A stretch of 64,000 bases of DNA from Bacillus sp. ISL-51 (lineage in GTDB: Bacteria > Bacillota > Bacilli > Bacillales > Bacillaceae). The notes below the pieces were generated by a model. That model saw only the letters and a list, made by a program, of their open reading frames with translations. It was not told the origin of the DNA and did not search any database. Positions 37,885 to 47,960 of the stretch are shown here, piece by piece (position 1 is the first letter of the stretch; each line of letters opens with the position of its first letter). The DNA lies in contig NZ_JAGGQB010000005.1 in the NCBI RefSeq assembly GCF_018613535.1, positions 620,001 through 684,000 of the forward strand, in the 5' to 3' direction. The position numbers were made by a program, and so were the translations under genes.

Positions 37885-37907
37885 TGACCGTTTGAACGTT
37901 TTAGTCA
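37885..37907. promoter_or_regulatory. Candidate YhgD operator before yhgD
   Basis: TGACCGTTTGAACG... ending TTTTAGTCA: 23 bases with the TGAC-N15-GTCA arrangement. Read on the minus strand it shares TGACT at its start and AAACGGTCA at its end with the site before yhgE. Confidence 0.5.
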
Positions 37908-37999
37908 TTTTGTACATAAGATAACTTATCACAGTCATGAAAAAGATTCAAATGTTTTTTCTCACTATTGGTGTTCCCTGCAGAAGATGGGAACATACA

Positions 38000-38030
38000 A
38001 AAAAGCCTCCGTTTAAGATAACGGAGGCTG
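38000..38030 (-). terminator. Terminator of hemEHY
   Basis: On the minus strand GCCTCCGTT-atctta-AACGGAGGC followed by a T-run; the hemY stop codon lies in the loop. Confidence 0.88.
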
Positions 38031-39446
38031 ATAGGATTCAAATAAATATGCCAGTGTATCGTATACGGCCGCTTTTCCCTGGTCGATACAGTCGGGAATC
38101 CCTACGCCTTCAAAAGAAGCGCCCGTAGCGTATACGCCCGGATAGGAAGCTTTCAGCGCATCTCTGAACTCTTTAATGCGCTCTTTGTGGCCGACATGGT
38201 ATTGCGGCATGCTTTCGTTCCAGCGGGTCACACACGTCATTTCCGGCTCACCTGTGATGTTCATCACTTTTTTTAAATCTTCCATTACGATTTTTATGAT
38301 CTCGTTATCTGAAAGATCAACGATTGATTCATCCCCGGCCTTGCCGACGTACGCTCTGAGAAGGGTTTTGCCCTCAGGCGCCGCGTGCGGCCATTTTTTG
38401 TTCGTCCACGTGCAGGCCGTAATGGAGAAGTCGCTGTTTCTGGAGATGACGAAGCCCGTTCCTTCATGCTCCATCTTAACGGATTCTGCCGGAAAACCTA
38501 AGGCGACATTGGCCACTGACGTAGAATGCATGTCTTTGAGACATGAAACGGCGGGAAGATCGGAAAGCATTCCGGCTGCGGCTTTATGCGGAGCTGTTAC
38601 AATGCATCCCTCTGCCTTCAGCACATCGCCGTTATCAAGCTTAACCGAATACCCTTTTTCCTCACGGCCGATATGAGTCACCTTTGTTCCTTTGATCATC
38701 TTTGTCAGCTTGAGCTGCTTCTCCAGCTCTTCAACAAGGGTCTGAAGCCCTGTCGTCAGCGTTAAAAACTGGCCTTGCTTTTTAGCTGTCAGCTGCTGGC
38801 CTGACGCTTGCGGCCTTGTTTTTTTCATGCCGAGAATCAGGCTCCGGTGCTTTTGCTCCGTTTGATAGAATTGCGGAAACGTTGACATAAGGCTCAGTTT
38901 GTCAATATCGCCGGCGTAAATTCCCGACAAAAGCGGCTCTATTAAATTCTCAACGACTTCGTCTCCGACGCGCCGGCGGAAGAATTCTCCTAAAGACTGA
39001 TCTTCCTTCTGCTTGCTTGCAGGCAGGACAAAGTCCAGCGCCGCCCGGGCTTTTCCGGGAACAGAAAATAAACCGGTCGAGATGAACGGGGCAATTTTTG
39101 TCGGAATACCCATCACCGAGCCCTTCGGCATTGGGTGAAGCGTCTCATTGACAAGCACATAAGACTGGCCGGTCGCATTGTTGACGAGCAGATGATCAAT
39201 GCCTAAGTCCTTTACGAGCTGCGGAGCGCTTTTTTTTCTTTCTAAAAAAGAATCCGGGCCGCGTTCAATAATGTAGCCGTCTTTATGAGCCGTCTGAATT
39301 TTGCCGCCGACTCTCGGGCTTGCTTCGATAAGTGTCACTTCAAGCGGCAGGTTTTTTTCCTTGATTTCTTTTTCCATGTAGAAGGCGGCGGCTAATCCCG
39401 TGATGCCGCCGCCGATGATGACCAGATGTTTTGTATCGCCACTCAT
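38013..39446 (-). CDS. hemY: Coproporphyrinogen III/protoporphyrinogen oxidase (CgoX)
   Basis: 477 residues. The N-terminal FAD motif is IIGGGITGLAAAFYME, then RVGGKIQTAHKDGYIIERGPDSFLE. The C-terminal FAD-binding TGASFEGVGIPDCIDQG completes the monoamine-oxidase-like fold. In Gram-positive bacteria the enzyme oxidises coproporphyrinogen III to coproporphyrin III in the coproporphyrin-dependent haem pathway. Last gene of hemE-hemH-hemY. Confidence 0.95.
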   Translation of the reverse strand: MSGDTKHLVIIGGGITGLAAAFYMEKEIKEKNLPLEVTLIEASPRVGGKIQTAHKDGYIIERGPDSFLERKKSAPQLVKDLGIDHLLVNNATGQSYVLVNETLHPMPKGSVMGIPTKIAPFISTGLFSVPGKARAALDFVLPASKQKEDQSLGEFFRRRVGDEVVENLIEPLLSGIYAGDIDKLSLMSTFPQFYQTEQKHRSLILGMKKTRPQASGQQLTAKKQGQFLTLTTGLQTLVEELEKQLKLTKMIKGTKVTHIGREEKGYSVKLDNGDVLKAEGCIVTAPHKAAAGMLSDLPAVSCLKDMHSTSVANVALGFPAESVKMEHEGTGFVISRNSDFSITACTWTNKKWPHAAPEGKTLLRAYVGKAGDESIVDLSDNEIIKIVMEDLKKVMNITGEPEMTCVTRWNESMPQYHVGHKERIKEFRDALKASYPGVYATGASFEGVGIPDCIDQGKAAVYDTLAYLFESYQPPLS

Positions 39447-39473
39447 TTTTATCGCCTTCTTTACCGTTTAATT

Positions 39474-40409
39474 CTAATTGTCCAGCTTCTTCAGAACGAC
39501 CGTTGCAAGCGCGTCGATAAATTCAGGCTGTGCATTCGGCATGGCCGGACGATAGTAGCTTGCGCCGACTTCATCCGTAACGGCTTTGCATTCATAATCA
39601 TTATCGTAAAGCACTTCTAAATGATCGGCAACAAAACCTGCAGGCACATATACAAATGCTTTATAAGGATGCTCCTGATGCAATTCCCGCGTCAAATCCT
39701 GCACATCCGGCCCGAGCCACGGATCAGGGGTGTTTCCTTCACTTTGCCAGCCTACGGCGTAATTGGCAATTCCGGCGCCTTCTGCAATCAGCTTTGCTGA
39801 CTCATGCAGCTGGTCTGGATACGGATCGCCGTATTCCTTAATTTTTTCAGGGAGGCTGTGCGCAGAGACGATAAGCATAGCTTCATCGCGTTCTGCTTTC
39901 GGCATTGCTTCGTACGTTTTTTTTACTTGGCTGACCCAATAGTCCACGAATTTCGGCTCATCGTACCAGCTTTCAACAGACTTGATCGTCAAGCCGCCGA
40001 GCTTATCTGCTTCTTCTTTGGCGCGCTTGTTATACGACTGGACGCTGAATGTTGAAAAGTGAGGAGCAAGCACAAGGCTGACGGCTTCTGTAATGCCGTC
40101 CTTATGCATCTCCGCCACCGCATCCTCGATAAACGGTTCAATATGCTTCAGGCCGATATAAGCTTTGAATGTCACGTCATCCTGAATTTCATTTAAACGC
40201 TGTTCGAGCTTTTCCGCCTGCTCTTGGGTAATTTTCGCAAGCGGAGAAATCCCTCCGATCGCTTCATATCTGTCCTTTAAATCTTGAAGCATGTGCGGTT
40301 CCGGCTTTCTGCCGCGTCTGATATGTGTATAATACCGTTCTATGTCTTCTTCTTTATAAGGCGTTCCGTAAGCCATGATAAGAAGCCCCATTTTCTTTTT
40401 GCTGCTCAT
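39474..40409 (-). CDS. hemH: Coproporphyrin III ferrochelatase (CpfC)
   Basis: 311 residues. It inserts iron into coproporphyrin III. The metal-binding His lies in [10 protein letters not shown] near residue 183, with the conserved Glu in [16 protein letters not shown] near 264. Length and sequence match the soluble Bacillus ferrochelatase. AGAGGTG precedes the ATG. There are 27 bases to hemY and 71 from hemE. Confidence 0.95.
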   Translation of the reverse strand: MSSKKKMGLLIMAYGTPYKEEDIERYYTHIRRGRKPEPHMLQDLKDRYEAIGGISPLAKITQEQAEKLEQRLNEIQDDVTFKAYIGLKHIEPFIEDAVAEMHKDGITEAVSLVLAPHFSTFSVQSYNKRAKEEADKLGGLTIKSVESWYDEPKFVDYWVSQVKKTYEAMPKAERDEAMLIVSAHSLPEKIKEYGDPYPDQLHESAKLIAEGAGIANYAVGWQSEGNTPDPWLGPDVQDLTRELHQEHPYKAFVYVPAGFVADHLEVLYDNDYECKAVTDEVGASYYRPAMPNAQPEFIDALATVVLKKLDN

Positions 40410-40480
40410 ATTGTTAACACCTCTTTTGATGGTCTGTCATTGATTTTGACAGTAAAACCTTCTTATAACCAACGATTTGC

Positions 40481-41542
40481 TCAGGAAGATTGTTCCGTTT
40501 TTTTGGCTGAGGAGTATTCATGTACAAACGCCGTCAGCTTTTGCAGCGTTTCCGGTTTTACATCAGGGAATACGCCGTGCCCTAAATTAAAAATAAAGCG
40601 GTCCGTTTTCATGCCTTGATCAAGAATGGCTTTCGCTTTTTCTTCGATGACTTCCCACGGCGCAAGAAGGAGCGACGGATCAAGATTGCCCTGAACCGTT
40701 TTTGTGATGCCTTGTTTTCTGGCTTCTTCTATGCTGAGTCTCCAATCTAGACCGACGACGTCAAGAGGAAGATCATGCCAATCCTGCGCGAGATGGCTGG
40801 CGCCTACGCCGAACATGATCAGCGGCACATTTTCTGCGGCAAGCTCCCGGAAAATTCTGTCCATCACCGGTTTGATATACAAACGGTAATCCTCGCGGTT
40901 CAGCGCGCCGACCCATGAATCGAAAATTTGAATGGCTTTGGCGCCCGCTTTGATTTGCGCTTTGGCGTACACGATAATCATGTCCGCGAGCTTATCCATC
41001 AGCATCTGCCACGCTTGGGGCATACTGTGCATAAACGCTTTCGTTTTATTGTAATTTTTTGAAGGGCCGCCTTCAATCATATAACTGGCCAGCGTAAAAG
41101 GCGCGCCCGAAAATCCGATGAGCGGAACGTTCAGCTGTTCGTTTACGAGTAATCGAATCGTTTCAAGCACGTAATGAACATCCTGCTCAGGATTCAGTTC
41201 GCCGAGCTTTTCAATATCCGCCATGGAACGCACCGGTTGATCGATCACCGGGCCGATTCCGTTTTTAATTTCAACGTCCACTCCGATATAAGGGAGCGGC
41301 GTCATAATGTCTTTATATAAAATGGCAGCGTCCACTCCGTACTGCTCGACCGGCAGCCTTGTCACATAAGCGCACAGCTCGGGCTGGTGCGTAATTTCGA
41401 CTAAGCCGTATTTTTCCTTCAGCTTGCGGTATTCCGGCTGCGAGCGCCCCGCCTGCCTCATATACCAAACCGGGACGTGACCCGCTTTTTCTCCCCGTGC
41501 CGCTTTTAAAAACGTATCATTAAACGCTTCTCGTTTACTCAT
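40481..41542 (-). CDS. hemE: Uroporphyrinogen decarboxylase
   Basis: 353 residues. It removes four acetate carboxyls from uroporphyrinogen III. The substrate motifs [16 protein letters not shown] (residues about 20-35) and the Asp-bearing [19 protein letters not shown] near 75 are conserved, as is [11 protein letters not shown] at the end. The ATG at 41542 gives the normal N-terminus MSKREAF and follows AGGTGG; in-frame starts further upstream are not needed. First gene of hemEHY. Confidence 0.96.
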   Translation of the reverse strand: MSKREAFNDTFLKAARGEKAGHVPVWYMRQAGRSQPEYRKLKEKYGLVEITHQPELCAYVTRLPVEQYGVDAAILYKDIMTPLPYIGVDVEIKNGIGPVIDQPVRSMADIEKLGELNPEQDVHYVLETIRLLVNEQLNVPLIGFSGAPFTLASYMIEGGPSKNYNKTKAFMHSMPQAWQMLMDKLADMIIVYAKAQIKAGAKAIQIFDSWVGALNREDYRLYIKPVMDRIFRELAAENVPLIMFGVGASHLAQDWHDLPLDVVGLDWRLSIEEARKQGITKTVQGNLDPSLLLAPWEVIEEKAKAILDQGMKTDRFIFNLGHGVFPDVKPETLQKLTAFVHEYSSAKKTEQSS

Positions 41543-41597
41543 CTGAATTTCCACCTTTCCTCCTGCAACCATACGTTCGTGTTCTTCGCCCATTACA

Positions 41598-41626
41598 CTA
41601 TACCTTGTTTTTTTAAAATGGTATAG
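41598..41626. promoter_or_regulatory. Inverted repeat upstream of hemE
   Basis: CTATACC (41598-41604), a 15-base T/A-rich spacer, then GGTATAG (41620-41626). No T-run follows in the minus direction, so it is more likely an operator or promoter element of hemEHY than a pbpF terminator. Confidence 0.4.
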
Positions 41627-41665
41627 AATTGAGGCTTAATGTTCAAAAAATCGCCGAATTCGCCT

Positions 41666-43807
41666 TTAAGAAGAAAAGAGCTTCGGCTGAACGTATCCGG
41701 TCCCCTTCCCTTCTTGTTTCGTCTGTGTATTATAAGGAACAACTTTGTATGAAGCCCCCGAAAACAGATTCGCATACGGAATGTCAAAGCTGCCTTTGCC
41801 TTTTACGGAATCCAGAAGCTTGTCTTTTCCGTCTTTCTTCACATATATTCGGTAAACAACCCGCTCATCCTCTTGGGCATCCCATTTTAATGCGACCGTA
41901 AACAGCCCCATTGCCTTAAATGTATAGCGGGCTGACAGGGATGCGACAGGCTTCAGCTTGATCGGGCTGCCCAGCTCTTTTACATTGTCCGGTTTTTTAA
42001 ATGCCCCGCCGCTTTCGCCTGCTCTCGTGATGATGTCCTTAAACAGTCTGACCGGATACTGGCTTCCGCCTTTCAGGTAATGGGTCGTATCCGTTTTGTC
42101 ATACCCCATCCAAATAGCCCCCGTAAGACTCGGGCTGTATCCCGCAAACCAGGCGTCCTTCGTCGCGCCCGAGATGCCTGTGTATGAGGTCGTTCCGGTT
42201 TTTCCCGCCAGATCGCCTTGATAGCTCCCTTGTGAAGCAGTGCCTTTTTTTACGACCTGCTGAAGCATCCTCGTCATATTCCAAGCCGTCTGTCCGCTGA
42301 ACACACGCGTCTTGCCGCCTTTATGTTCAGCTGCGGTTTCTCCGTCTTCATCTGTTATTTTCACAATAAAATATGGCGCCGTATAGATGCCGTTTGCCGC
42401 AAATGTATGATAGGCTCCGGCAAGCTGAAGCGGAGTGACGCCTTCTGACAGACCGCCGAGTGCGATCGCCAGTCCGTTGTCAGGAACGTTCATCCCGTTT
42501 TTCTCCAAATACGACTTCCCCGTCTCCACGCCGATTTCCTCCAATGTCCAGACAGCGGGGGCATTTTTGCTGTATGTAATCGCATCTTGCATTGTTACCT
42601 CACCCGCATATTGCCCGTCATAATTTTTCGGCTCGTATCCGTCGTATGATTGCAGTTTATCTTGAAGGAGGGAATACGGTTTAAATTTGTTTTCCTGCAT
42701 GGCCGGCCCGTACACCGCAAGCGGCTTAAACGTTGAACCCGGCTGCCGCGGCGCCGTCGCACGGTTATATCCCTTCGTCACATAGTCCCGTCCGCCGATC
42801 GCCGCCCTGACGCCTCCTGTCTTATTATCGATAAAGACGGCGCTTCCTTCGGCTGATTGATCCGTCCCCGGAAAATAGCCGTTTTCCTTCATGAGCGTAT
42901 ATGCTGTTTTTTGCAGCTTGGAATCAAGTGATGTTTGAATCGTATAACCGCCTTGCAGCAGCTGTTCGCCTGACATCGAATATCGATCTTCCGCTTCTTT
43001 GATGACGAGATCGATATAGCTGTCAAACCAAGGCGTTTCAGATGTTTTTTTGACGTGCAGCCCCAACGTCTGCCCCTCGGCCCTGACGGCCTCTTTTGCG
43101 CTGATATAGCCTTGATCGTTCATCATCGCGAGAATCGTGTCGCGCCGTTCTTTATTTTTGTCAGGATGCTGAATCGGCGAATACAGGGAAGGGCCCTTCG
43201 GAATTGCCGCCAGCACCGCGCCTTCTGCAACGGTTAAATCTTTTACCTCTTTATTGAAATAATAATGGGACGCCGCTTGGATGCCGTAGACGCCGTGTCC
43301 GAAATAGAGCTGGTTGAGATACATTTCAAGCAGCTTGTCCTTGCTGTAATCGCGCTCAAGATTAATCGCGATAATGACTTCTTTCGTCTTTCGCAAAAAG
43401 GTTTTATCATTTGTCAGAAAGATATTTTTCGCCAGCTGCTGAGTGATCGTGCTCCCGCCTTCCACCTTGCCGCCAGCTAAAATATCGCGGAAAACCGCCC
43501 GTCCGACAGACTTCACATCAATCCCGTGATGTTCATAAAACCGTTTATCCTCAACAGCGATAAACGCTTCTCTGACATCCTTCGGAACGTCCCGAATCAA
43601 TACCGGTTCACGGTTCTCCGTATAAAGACTCGCAATCTCACTGCCGTTTTGGTCCACGATTTTTGATGAAGCATGAAGAATCAGTTTTTTTTCGTCGATG
43701 ACATAATGGCCGAGAAAAATAATGATAATATATCCGATTAACGCGAGAAAAGCGGTTGCGGCTGCTATTACTAATGGTATAAAGAGTTTCTTTTTCTTTT
43801 TCAGCAT
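41666..43807 (-). CDS. pbpF: Class A penicillin-binding protein (PBP2c)
   Basis: 713 residues. After a membrane anchor (about 10-35) comes a glycosyltransferase domain with AVEDKRFYEHHGID near residue 83 and GGSTITQQLAKN near 117, then a transpeptidase with Ser358 in PGSTFKPL, YSKNAP and KTGTT, and a C-terminal fibronectin-like part. It polymerises and cross-links peptidoglycan. A sigma-G-like promoter upstream matches forespore expression known for B. subtilis pbpF, where it aids germ-cell-wall synthesis. The ATG follows GAGGTG. Confidence 0.94.
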   Translation of the reverse strand: MLKKKKKLFIPLVIAAATAFLALIGYIIIIFLGHYVIDEKKLILHASSKIVDQNGSEIASLYTENREPVLIRDVPKDVREAFIAVEDKRFYEHHGIDVKSVGRAVFRDILAGGKVEGGSTITQQLAKNIFLTNDKTFLRKTKEVIIAINLERDYSKDKLLEMYLNQLYFGHGVYGIQAASHYYFNKEVKDLTVAEGAVLAAIPKGPSLYSPIQHPDKNKERRDTILAMMNDQGYISAKEAVRAEGQTLGLHVKKTSETPWFDSYIDLVIKEAEDRYSMSGEQLLQGGYTIQTSLDSKLQKTAYTLMKENGYFPGTDQSAEGSAVFIDNKTGGVRAAIGGRDYVTKGYNRATAPRQPGSTFKPLAVYGPAMQENKFKPYSLLQDKLQSYDGYEPKNYDGQYAGEVTMQDAITYSKNAPAVWTLEEIGVETGKSYLEKNGMNVPDNGLAIALGGLSEGVTPLQLAGAYHTFAANGIYTAPYFIVKITDEDGETAAEHKGGKTRVFSGQTAWNMTRMLQQVVKKGTASQGSYQGDLAGKTGTTSYTGISGATKDAWFAGYSPSLTGAIWMGYDKTDTTHYLKGGSQYPVRLFKDIITRAGESGGAFKKPDNVKELGSPIKLKPVASLSARYTFKAMGLFTVALKWDAQEDERVVYRIYVKKDGKDKLLDSVKGKGSFDIPYANLFSGASYKVVPYNTQTKQEGKGTGYVQPKLFSS

Positions 43808-43832
43808 GAGTCACCTCGCCTTTCTTAACCTG

Positions 43833-43862
43833 TAGTATGGGAAATATTGTTTTGAATTATGT
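43833..43862 (-). promoter_or_regulatory. Sigma-G-type promoter of pbpF
   Basis: On the minus strand -10 CATACTA (43833-43839) and -35 ACATA (43858-43862), 18 bases apart, matching the forespore consensus except for the first -35 base. Confidence 0.6.
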
Positions 43863-43902
43863 CAGAATGAGTCGCCAATAGAAACTTATACCACTCTTTT
43901 GA

Positions 43903-44430
<528 letters not shown>

Positions 44431-44432
44431 CC

Positions 44433-44457
44433 CGCCGGAGATTTTCCGGCTTTTTTT
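44433..44457 (+). terminator. Terminator of hmoB
   Basis: GCCGGA-gatt-TTCCGGC followed by a T-run. Confidence 0.8.
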
Positions 44458-44544
44458 ATGTCCTGTTTTTCCGCATACTCCTTTGCACCATCCGCCCGCC
44501 TATGAATAACCTGTAGCAATCAATTTGTAAACGGGGTGGTTCAA

Positions 44545-45930
44545 TTGGAGATCGGCGCCTTCTCGGTTCATCTGCTTTATATGGCATTTATCGCAGCCAT
44601 TATTGTATTTATGCTGCTTAGAAAAGATACAACCTTTGTCTCTCTGGCCGGTATTTTTGTGATTGCGTTATGGACGACGCACTCTTTCTCCGCTTCGGTC
44701 AGCAGTTTATTTCACAGCTTTACGTATGCCGCCGGGGAATTGCTGCCGACCATTTTTATCATCTGTTTTATTGTGTCGATGAGCGGCATTTTAACCAAAA
44801 CGGGTATTAATGAAGCGATGATTTCTCCATTTGCGCGGCTGATGAAGGGGCCGGCTGTCGCATATTGGGTGATCGGCTGCCTGATGTTTGTCATCTCCCT
44901 TTTTTTCTGGCCGTCCCCCGGAATCGCTTTAATCGGCGCTGTTTTGCTTCCTGCAGCGATCCGTGCGGGCCTTTCGCCGATCGCCGCTGCGATGGCGATG
45001 AATCTGTTCGGCCACGGATTTGCTTTATCAGGTGATTACGTTATTCAGGCGGCGCCGAAATTAACGGCCGATGCCGCCGGAATTCCCGTCGGCGATGTCA
45101 TGCAGGCAAGCATTCCGCTTGTCTTGATCATGGGGCTGACAACGACAATCACCGCTTTTTTTATCGTCATGCGCGACCGAAAAAAAGCGCAGCCCTCCCT
45201 GTCATTCAGCAATTCTGATTCTCAGGATACAAGTCTGTATTTGCCGAAAAAACTCAGGGTTTTTTTCGCGTTTTTGATTCCCTTTGTTTTTCTTGCTGAT
45301 ATTGTCTGCATGCTTGTGTATCGCCTTCAAGGAAATGACGCCACCGCATTAGTCGGCGGAACGGCAATCGGCATTCTCCTTTTCGTCCATTTCATTGTTT
45401 ATAAACAAAGAAATTTGGAAAAGATCACTGGGTATTTTATCGGCGGTTTCCAATTCGGCTTTAAGGTATTCGGTCCCGTGATCCCGATTGCGGCATTCTT
45501 TTATCTCGGTGATGCTGGCTTTGAGAGTATTCTGCACACCCCTCTCCCGGAGGTGTCGGCGGGAATCGTAAACGATCTCGGTTTGGCTTTATCCCGCTCC
45601 TTCCCGATGTCCGGGGAATTTGCCGGGATTGCCCTCACGGCAGTCGGAGCCATAACAGGGCTTGACGGCTCAGGATTTTCCGGCATTTCCCTTGCCGGCT
45701 CGATGGCGAAGCTATTTTCGGCGGCACTTCATACCAATCCCGCGGTTTTAACGGCGCTGGGCCAGCTGTCGGCGATTTGGGTCGGAGGCGGAACATTGGT
45801 CCCATGGGCTCTTATCCCAGCTGCGGCGATTTGTAAAGTAGACCCTTTTGAGCTGGCGAGGAAAAACTTTCTCCCCGTCACAGTCGGCCTGATCGTCACC
45901 ACAATCGCCGCCATCATCATTTTGCCGTAG
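44545..45930 (+). CDS. yhfA: Multispanning membrane transporter, ion-transporter-like
   Basis: 461 residues, about 12 membrane helices. It has an internal two-fold pattern, with LLPAAIRAGLSPIAAAMAMNLFGHG and the later LTAVGAITGLDGSGFSGISL, reminiscent of the DcuC/GntP/CitM superfamily of organic acid carriers. The substrate is unknown. The GGGGTGG ribosome binding site best serves the TTG at 44545; the GTG at 44536 would lie inside it. Followed by the amidohydrolase gene yhaA, which might act on an imported compound; that is a guess. Confidence 0.85.
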   Translation: MEIGAFSVHLLYMAFIAAIIVFMLLRKDTTFVSLAGIFVIALWTTHSFSASVSSLFHSFTYAAGELLPTIFIICFIVSMSGILTKTGINEAMISPFARLMKGPAVAYWVIGCLMFVISLFFWPSPGIALIGAVLLPAAIRAGLSPIAAAMAMNLFGHGFALSGDYVIQAAPKLTADAAGIPVGDVMQASIPLVLIMGLTTTITAFFIVMRDRKKAQPSLSFSNSDSQDTSLYLPKKLRVFFAFLIPFVFLADIVCMLVYRLQGNDATALVGGTAIGILLFVHFIVYKQRNLEKITGYFIGGFQFGFKVFGPVIPIAAFFYLGDAGFESILHTPLPEVSAGIVNDLGLALSRSFPMSGEFAGIALTAVGAITGLDGSGFSGISLAGSMAKLFSAALHTNPAVLTALGQLSAIWVGGGTLVPWALIPAAAICKVDPFELARKNFLPVTVGLIVTTIAAIIILP

Positions 45931-45999
45931 CGGAATGATTGAAATCTTCTGACTTTTTCTATACAATCATGAGAAAAGCAGACGAGGGGGCTATCGCTT

Positions 46000-47190
46000 T
46001 TGACGTTAACGACACTTCAAAAAAGCTTACATGAACAGCTTGACGCGTTATATGAAGAAATGGTTGAGATGAGGCGGCATCTTCACATGAATCCCGAGCT
46101 TTCCTTTAAAGAGAAAAAAACGCCGGCATTTATCGCCTCGTTTTACGAAAGGCTCGGCGTCCCCATCCGTACGAATGTGGGAGGAAACGGTGTTGTCGCT
46201 TATATCGAGGGCCGCGAACCCGGGCCGGCTGTTGCGCTGCGTGCGGATTTTGACGCTTTGCCCATTCAGGATGAAAAAGACGTGCCCTATGCGTCACAAG
46301 TTCCCGGCGTCATGCATGCCTGCGGCCACGACGGCCATACGGCAGCTTTGCTTGCGGTCGGAAAAGTCCTTTATCACAATCGGGATAAGCTGAAAGGGAC
46401 ATTTGTGATGATCCACCAGCATGCCGAAGAATTTTCCCCGGGCGGTGCGAAACCGATGATTGAGGATGGCTGCCTGGAGAATGTCGATGCTATTTTCGGC
46501 ACTCATTTATGGGCCACTGAACCTGTCGGAACAATTTTATGCCGCTCTGGCGCAGTGATGGCCGCAGCTGACAGATTCACCATTAAAGTGCTCGGAAAAG
46601 GCGGCCACGGCGCGATCCCTCATGATACGAAGGACGCCATTTTAATCGGCTCGCAAATTGTCACTGCCCTTCAGCATATTGTCAGCCGCCGGGTAAACCC
46701 GGTGCAGGCGGCCGTCATTTCAGCAGGATCTTTCGTCGCTGAAAATCCATTCAACGCAATTGCTGATCAGGCAGAGATAACCGGCACCGTCCGATCGTTT
46801 GATGAAGATGTCCGCGATCTGCTTGAAACAGAAATAGAAGCTGTCGTCAAAGGAATCTGCGCCATGCATTCCGCTTCTTATGAATACTGTTTTAACCGCG
46901 GCTATCCGGCAGTCGTTAATCACCCTGAGGAAACGGCTCACGCAGCCTCCGCCGCCAGTGAAACAGAAGACGTGACAAACGTAGCTGAAGGGAAGCCGCA
47001 AATGGCCGGTGAAGATTTTGCCTATTATCTGCAAAACGTAAAAGGCACATTCTTTTTTACAGGCGCCGCGCCTGAGAATGCGGAACACATTTATCCCCAC
47101 CACCACCCGAAATTTGATTTCAATGAAAAAGCGATGCTTACGGCTGCCAAAGTGCTCGCCGCCGCAGCTGTGAGTTACCCCCGTGCATAA
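46000..47190 (+). CDS. yhaA: M20-family amidohydrolase
   Basis: 396 residues. The carboxypeptidase Ss1/HipO group signatures are clear: MHACGHDGHTAALLAVGKVL near residue 104, HQHAEEFSPGGAKPMIEDG near 140, LGKGGHGAIPHDTKDAI in the lid domain and MAGEDFAYY near 335. It likely hydrolyses N-acyl amino acids or similar amides with two metal ions. The TTG start follows GAGGGGG. It has no clear own terminator, but the ecsC hairpin lies directly downstream. Confidence 0.9.
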   Translation: MTLTTLQKSLHEQLDALYEEMVEMRRHLHMNPELSFKEKKTPAFIASFYERLGVPIRTNVGGNGVVAYIEGREPGPAVALRADFDALPIQDEKDVPYASQVPGVMHACGHDGHTAALLAVGKVLYHNRDKLKGTFVMIHQHAEEFSPGGAKPMIEDGCLENVDAIFGTHLWATEPVGTILCRSGAVMAAADRFTIKVLGKGGHGAIPHDTKDAILIGSQIVTALQHIVSRRVNPVQAAVISAGSFVAENPFNAIADQAEITGTVRSFDEDVRDLLETEIEAVVKGICAMHSASYEYCFNRGYPAVVNHPEETAHAASAASETEDVTNVAEGKPQMAGEDFAYYLQNVKGTFFFTGAAPENAEHIYPHHHPKFDFNEKAMLTAAKVLAAAAVSYPRA

Positions 47191-47191
47191 T

Positions 47192-47227
47192 AAAAAAGCA
47201 GCCGGTACCTTACGTACCGGCTGCTGC
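47192..47227. terminator. Terminator at the yhaA/ecsC junction
   Basis: AGCAGCCGGTAC (47198-47209) and GTACCGGCTGCT (47214-47225). On the minus strand the stem is followed by a run of T, ending ecsC; the ecsC stop codon is in the loop. Confidence 0.85.
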
Positions 47228-47914
47228 GATTCTTAAATGAAAAACATGCCTCGCCGTCTCGCCAAGCTGAGACAAAAGCTTATAATTGGCCGCCCCGCCT
47301 ACTGCGGCTCCGACGACCGGCAAAAGCTGAAACAGCTTCACGACGTCCAGATAGTCCCGGTATTCCTGCTGAAAGACTCTCCAATCCATATCGTGCTTTT
47401 TTGAGTCCCAATTTTCAAGAATTGAAAACACGCGTTTCCGCTGTTCGCCGCTGGAGAAAGCAAGCTGAAAAATGAACAGTAAAAACAGTCTTTCATCTCG
47501 TTTTTCGACATCGAAACCATATATGGAAGATAGATCGAATAAACATTTCATTTTAATGGACAACAGCAGCGGAAAATCAGCTATCCCTAAAAAGATGCCG
47601 CCGGCTCCCGTGCCGATTCCTTCCGCAGCCGCGATCTTTTGATAAGAAGCGATCGTTTGTCTGGCGAGAGAATCTTTATCCCGGAGAGACATACCGCTTG
47701 TATCCCGCTTCGCCTTAACCAGATTTGACCCCGCCATCGTCGCTTCCGTCATTTTCTTAATGCTTTCTGTAATCACGGTATGAATCTTCTCTGGGATCCG
47801 CTCGTTTATTTTCCCTTGCATCCCTTTAGAAAACCGTTCAAACATGGAATCCTTCCGCAAAAATCGCGTTTTCCATTGCAGGGCTTCCTGGAGCAGCTGC
47901 TGATCGTCGGTCAT
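47210..47914 (-). CDS. ecsC: EcsC family protein
   Basis: 234 residues, soluble or membrane-associated, with a hydrophobic stretch AAAEGIGTGAGGIFLGIADF near residue 95-115. EcsC proteins accompany EcsAB but lack a defined activity; in B. subtilis ecsC is not needed for the main Ecs phenotypes. AAGGAG precedes the ATG. It follows ecsB after 46 bases. Confidence 0.92.
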   Translation of the reverse strand: MTDDQQLLQEALQWKTRFLRKDSMFERFSKGMQGKINERIPEKIHTVITESIKKMTEATMAGSNLVKAKRDTSGMSLRDKDSLARQTIASYQKIAAAEGIGTGAGGIFLGIADFPLLLSIKMKCLFDLSSIYGFDVEKRDERLFLLFIFQLAFSSGEQRKRVFSILENWDSKKHDMDWRVFQQEYRDYLDVVKLFQLLPVVGAAVGGAANYKLLSQLGETARHVFHLRIAAAGT

Positions 47915-47960
47915 TTACGTCTCCTTCTTTCATTGAGGTTGGTCTCAAAAACCGGCTTGA

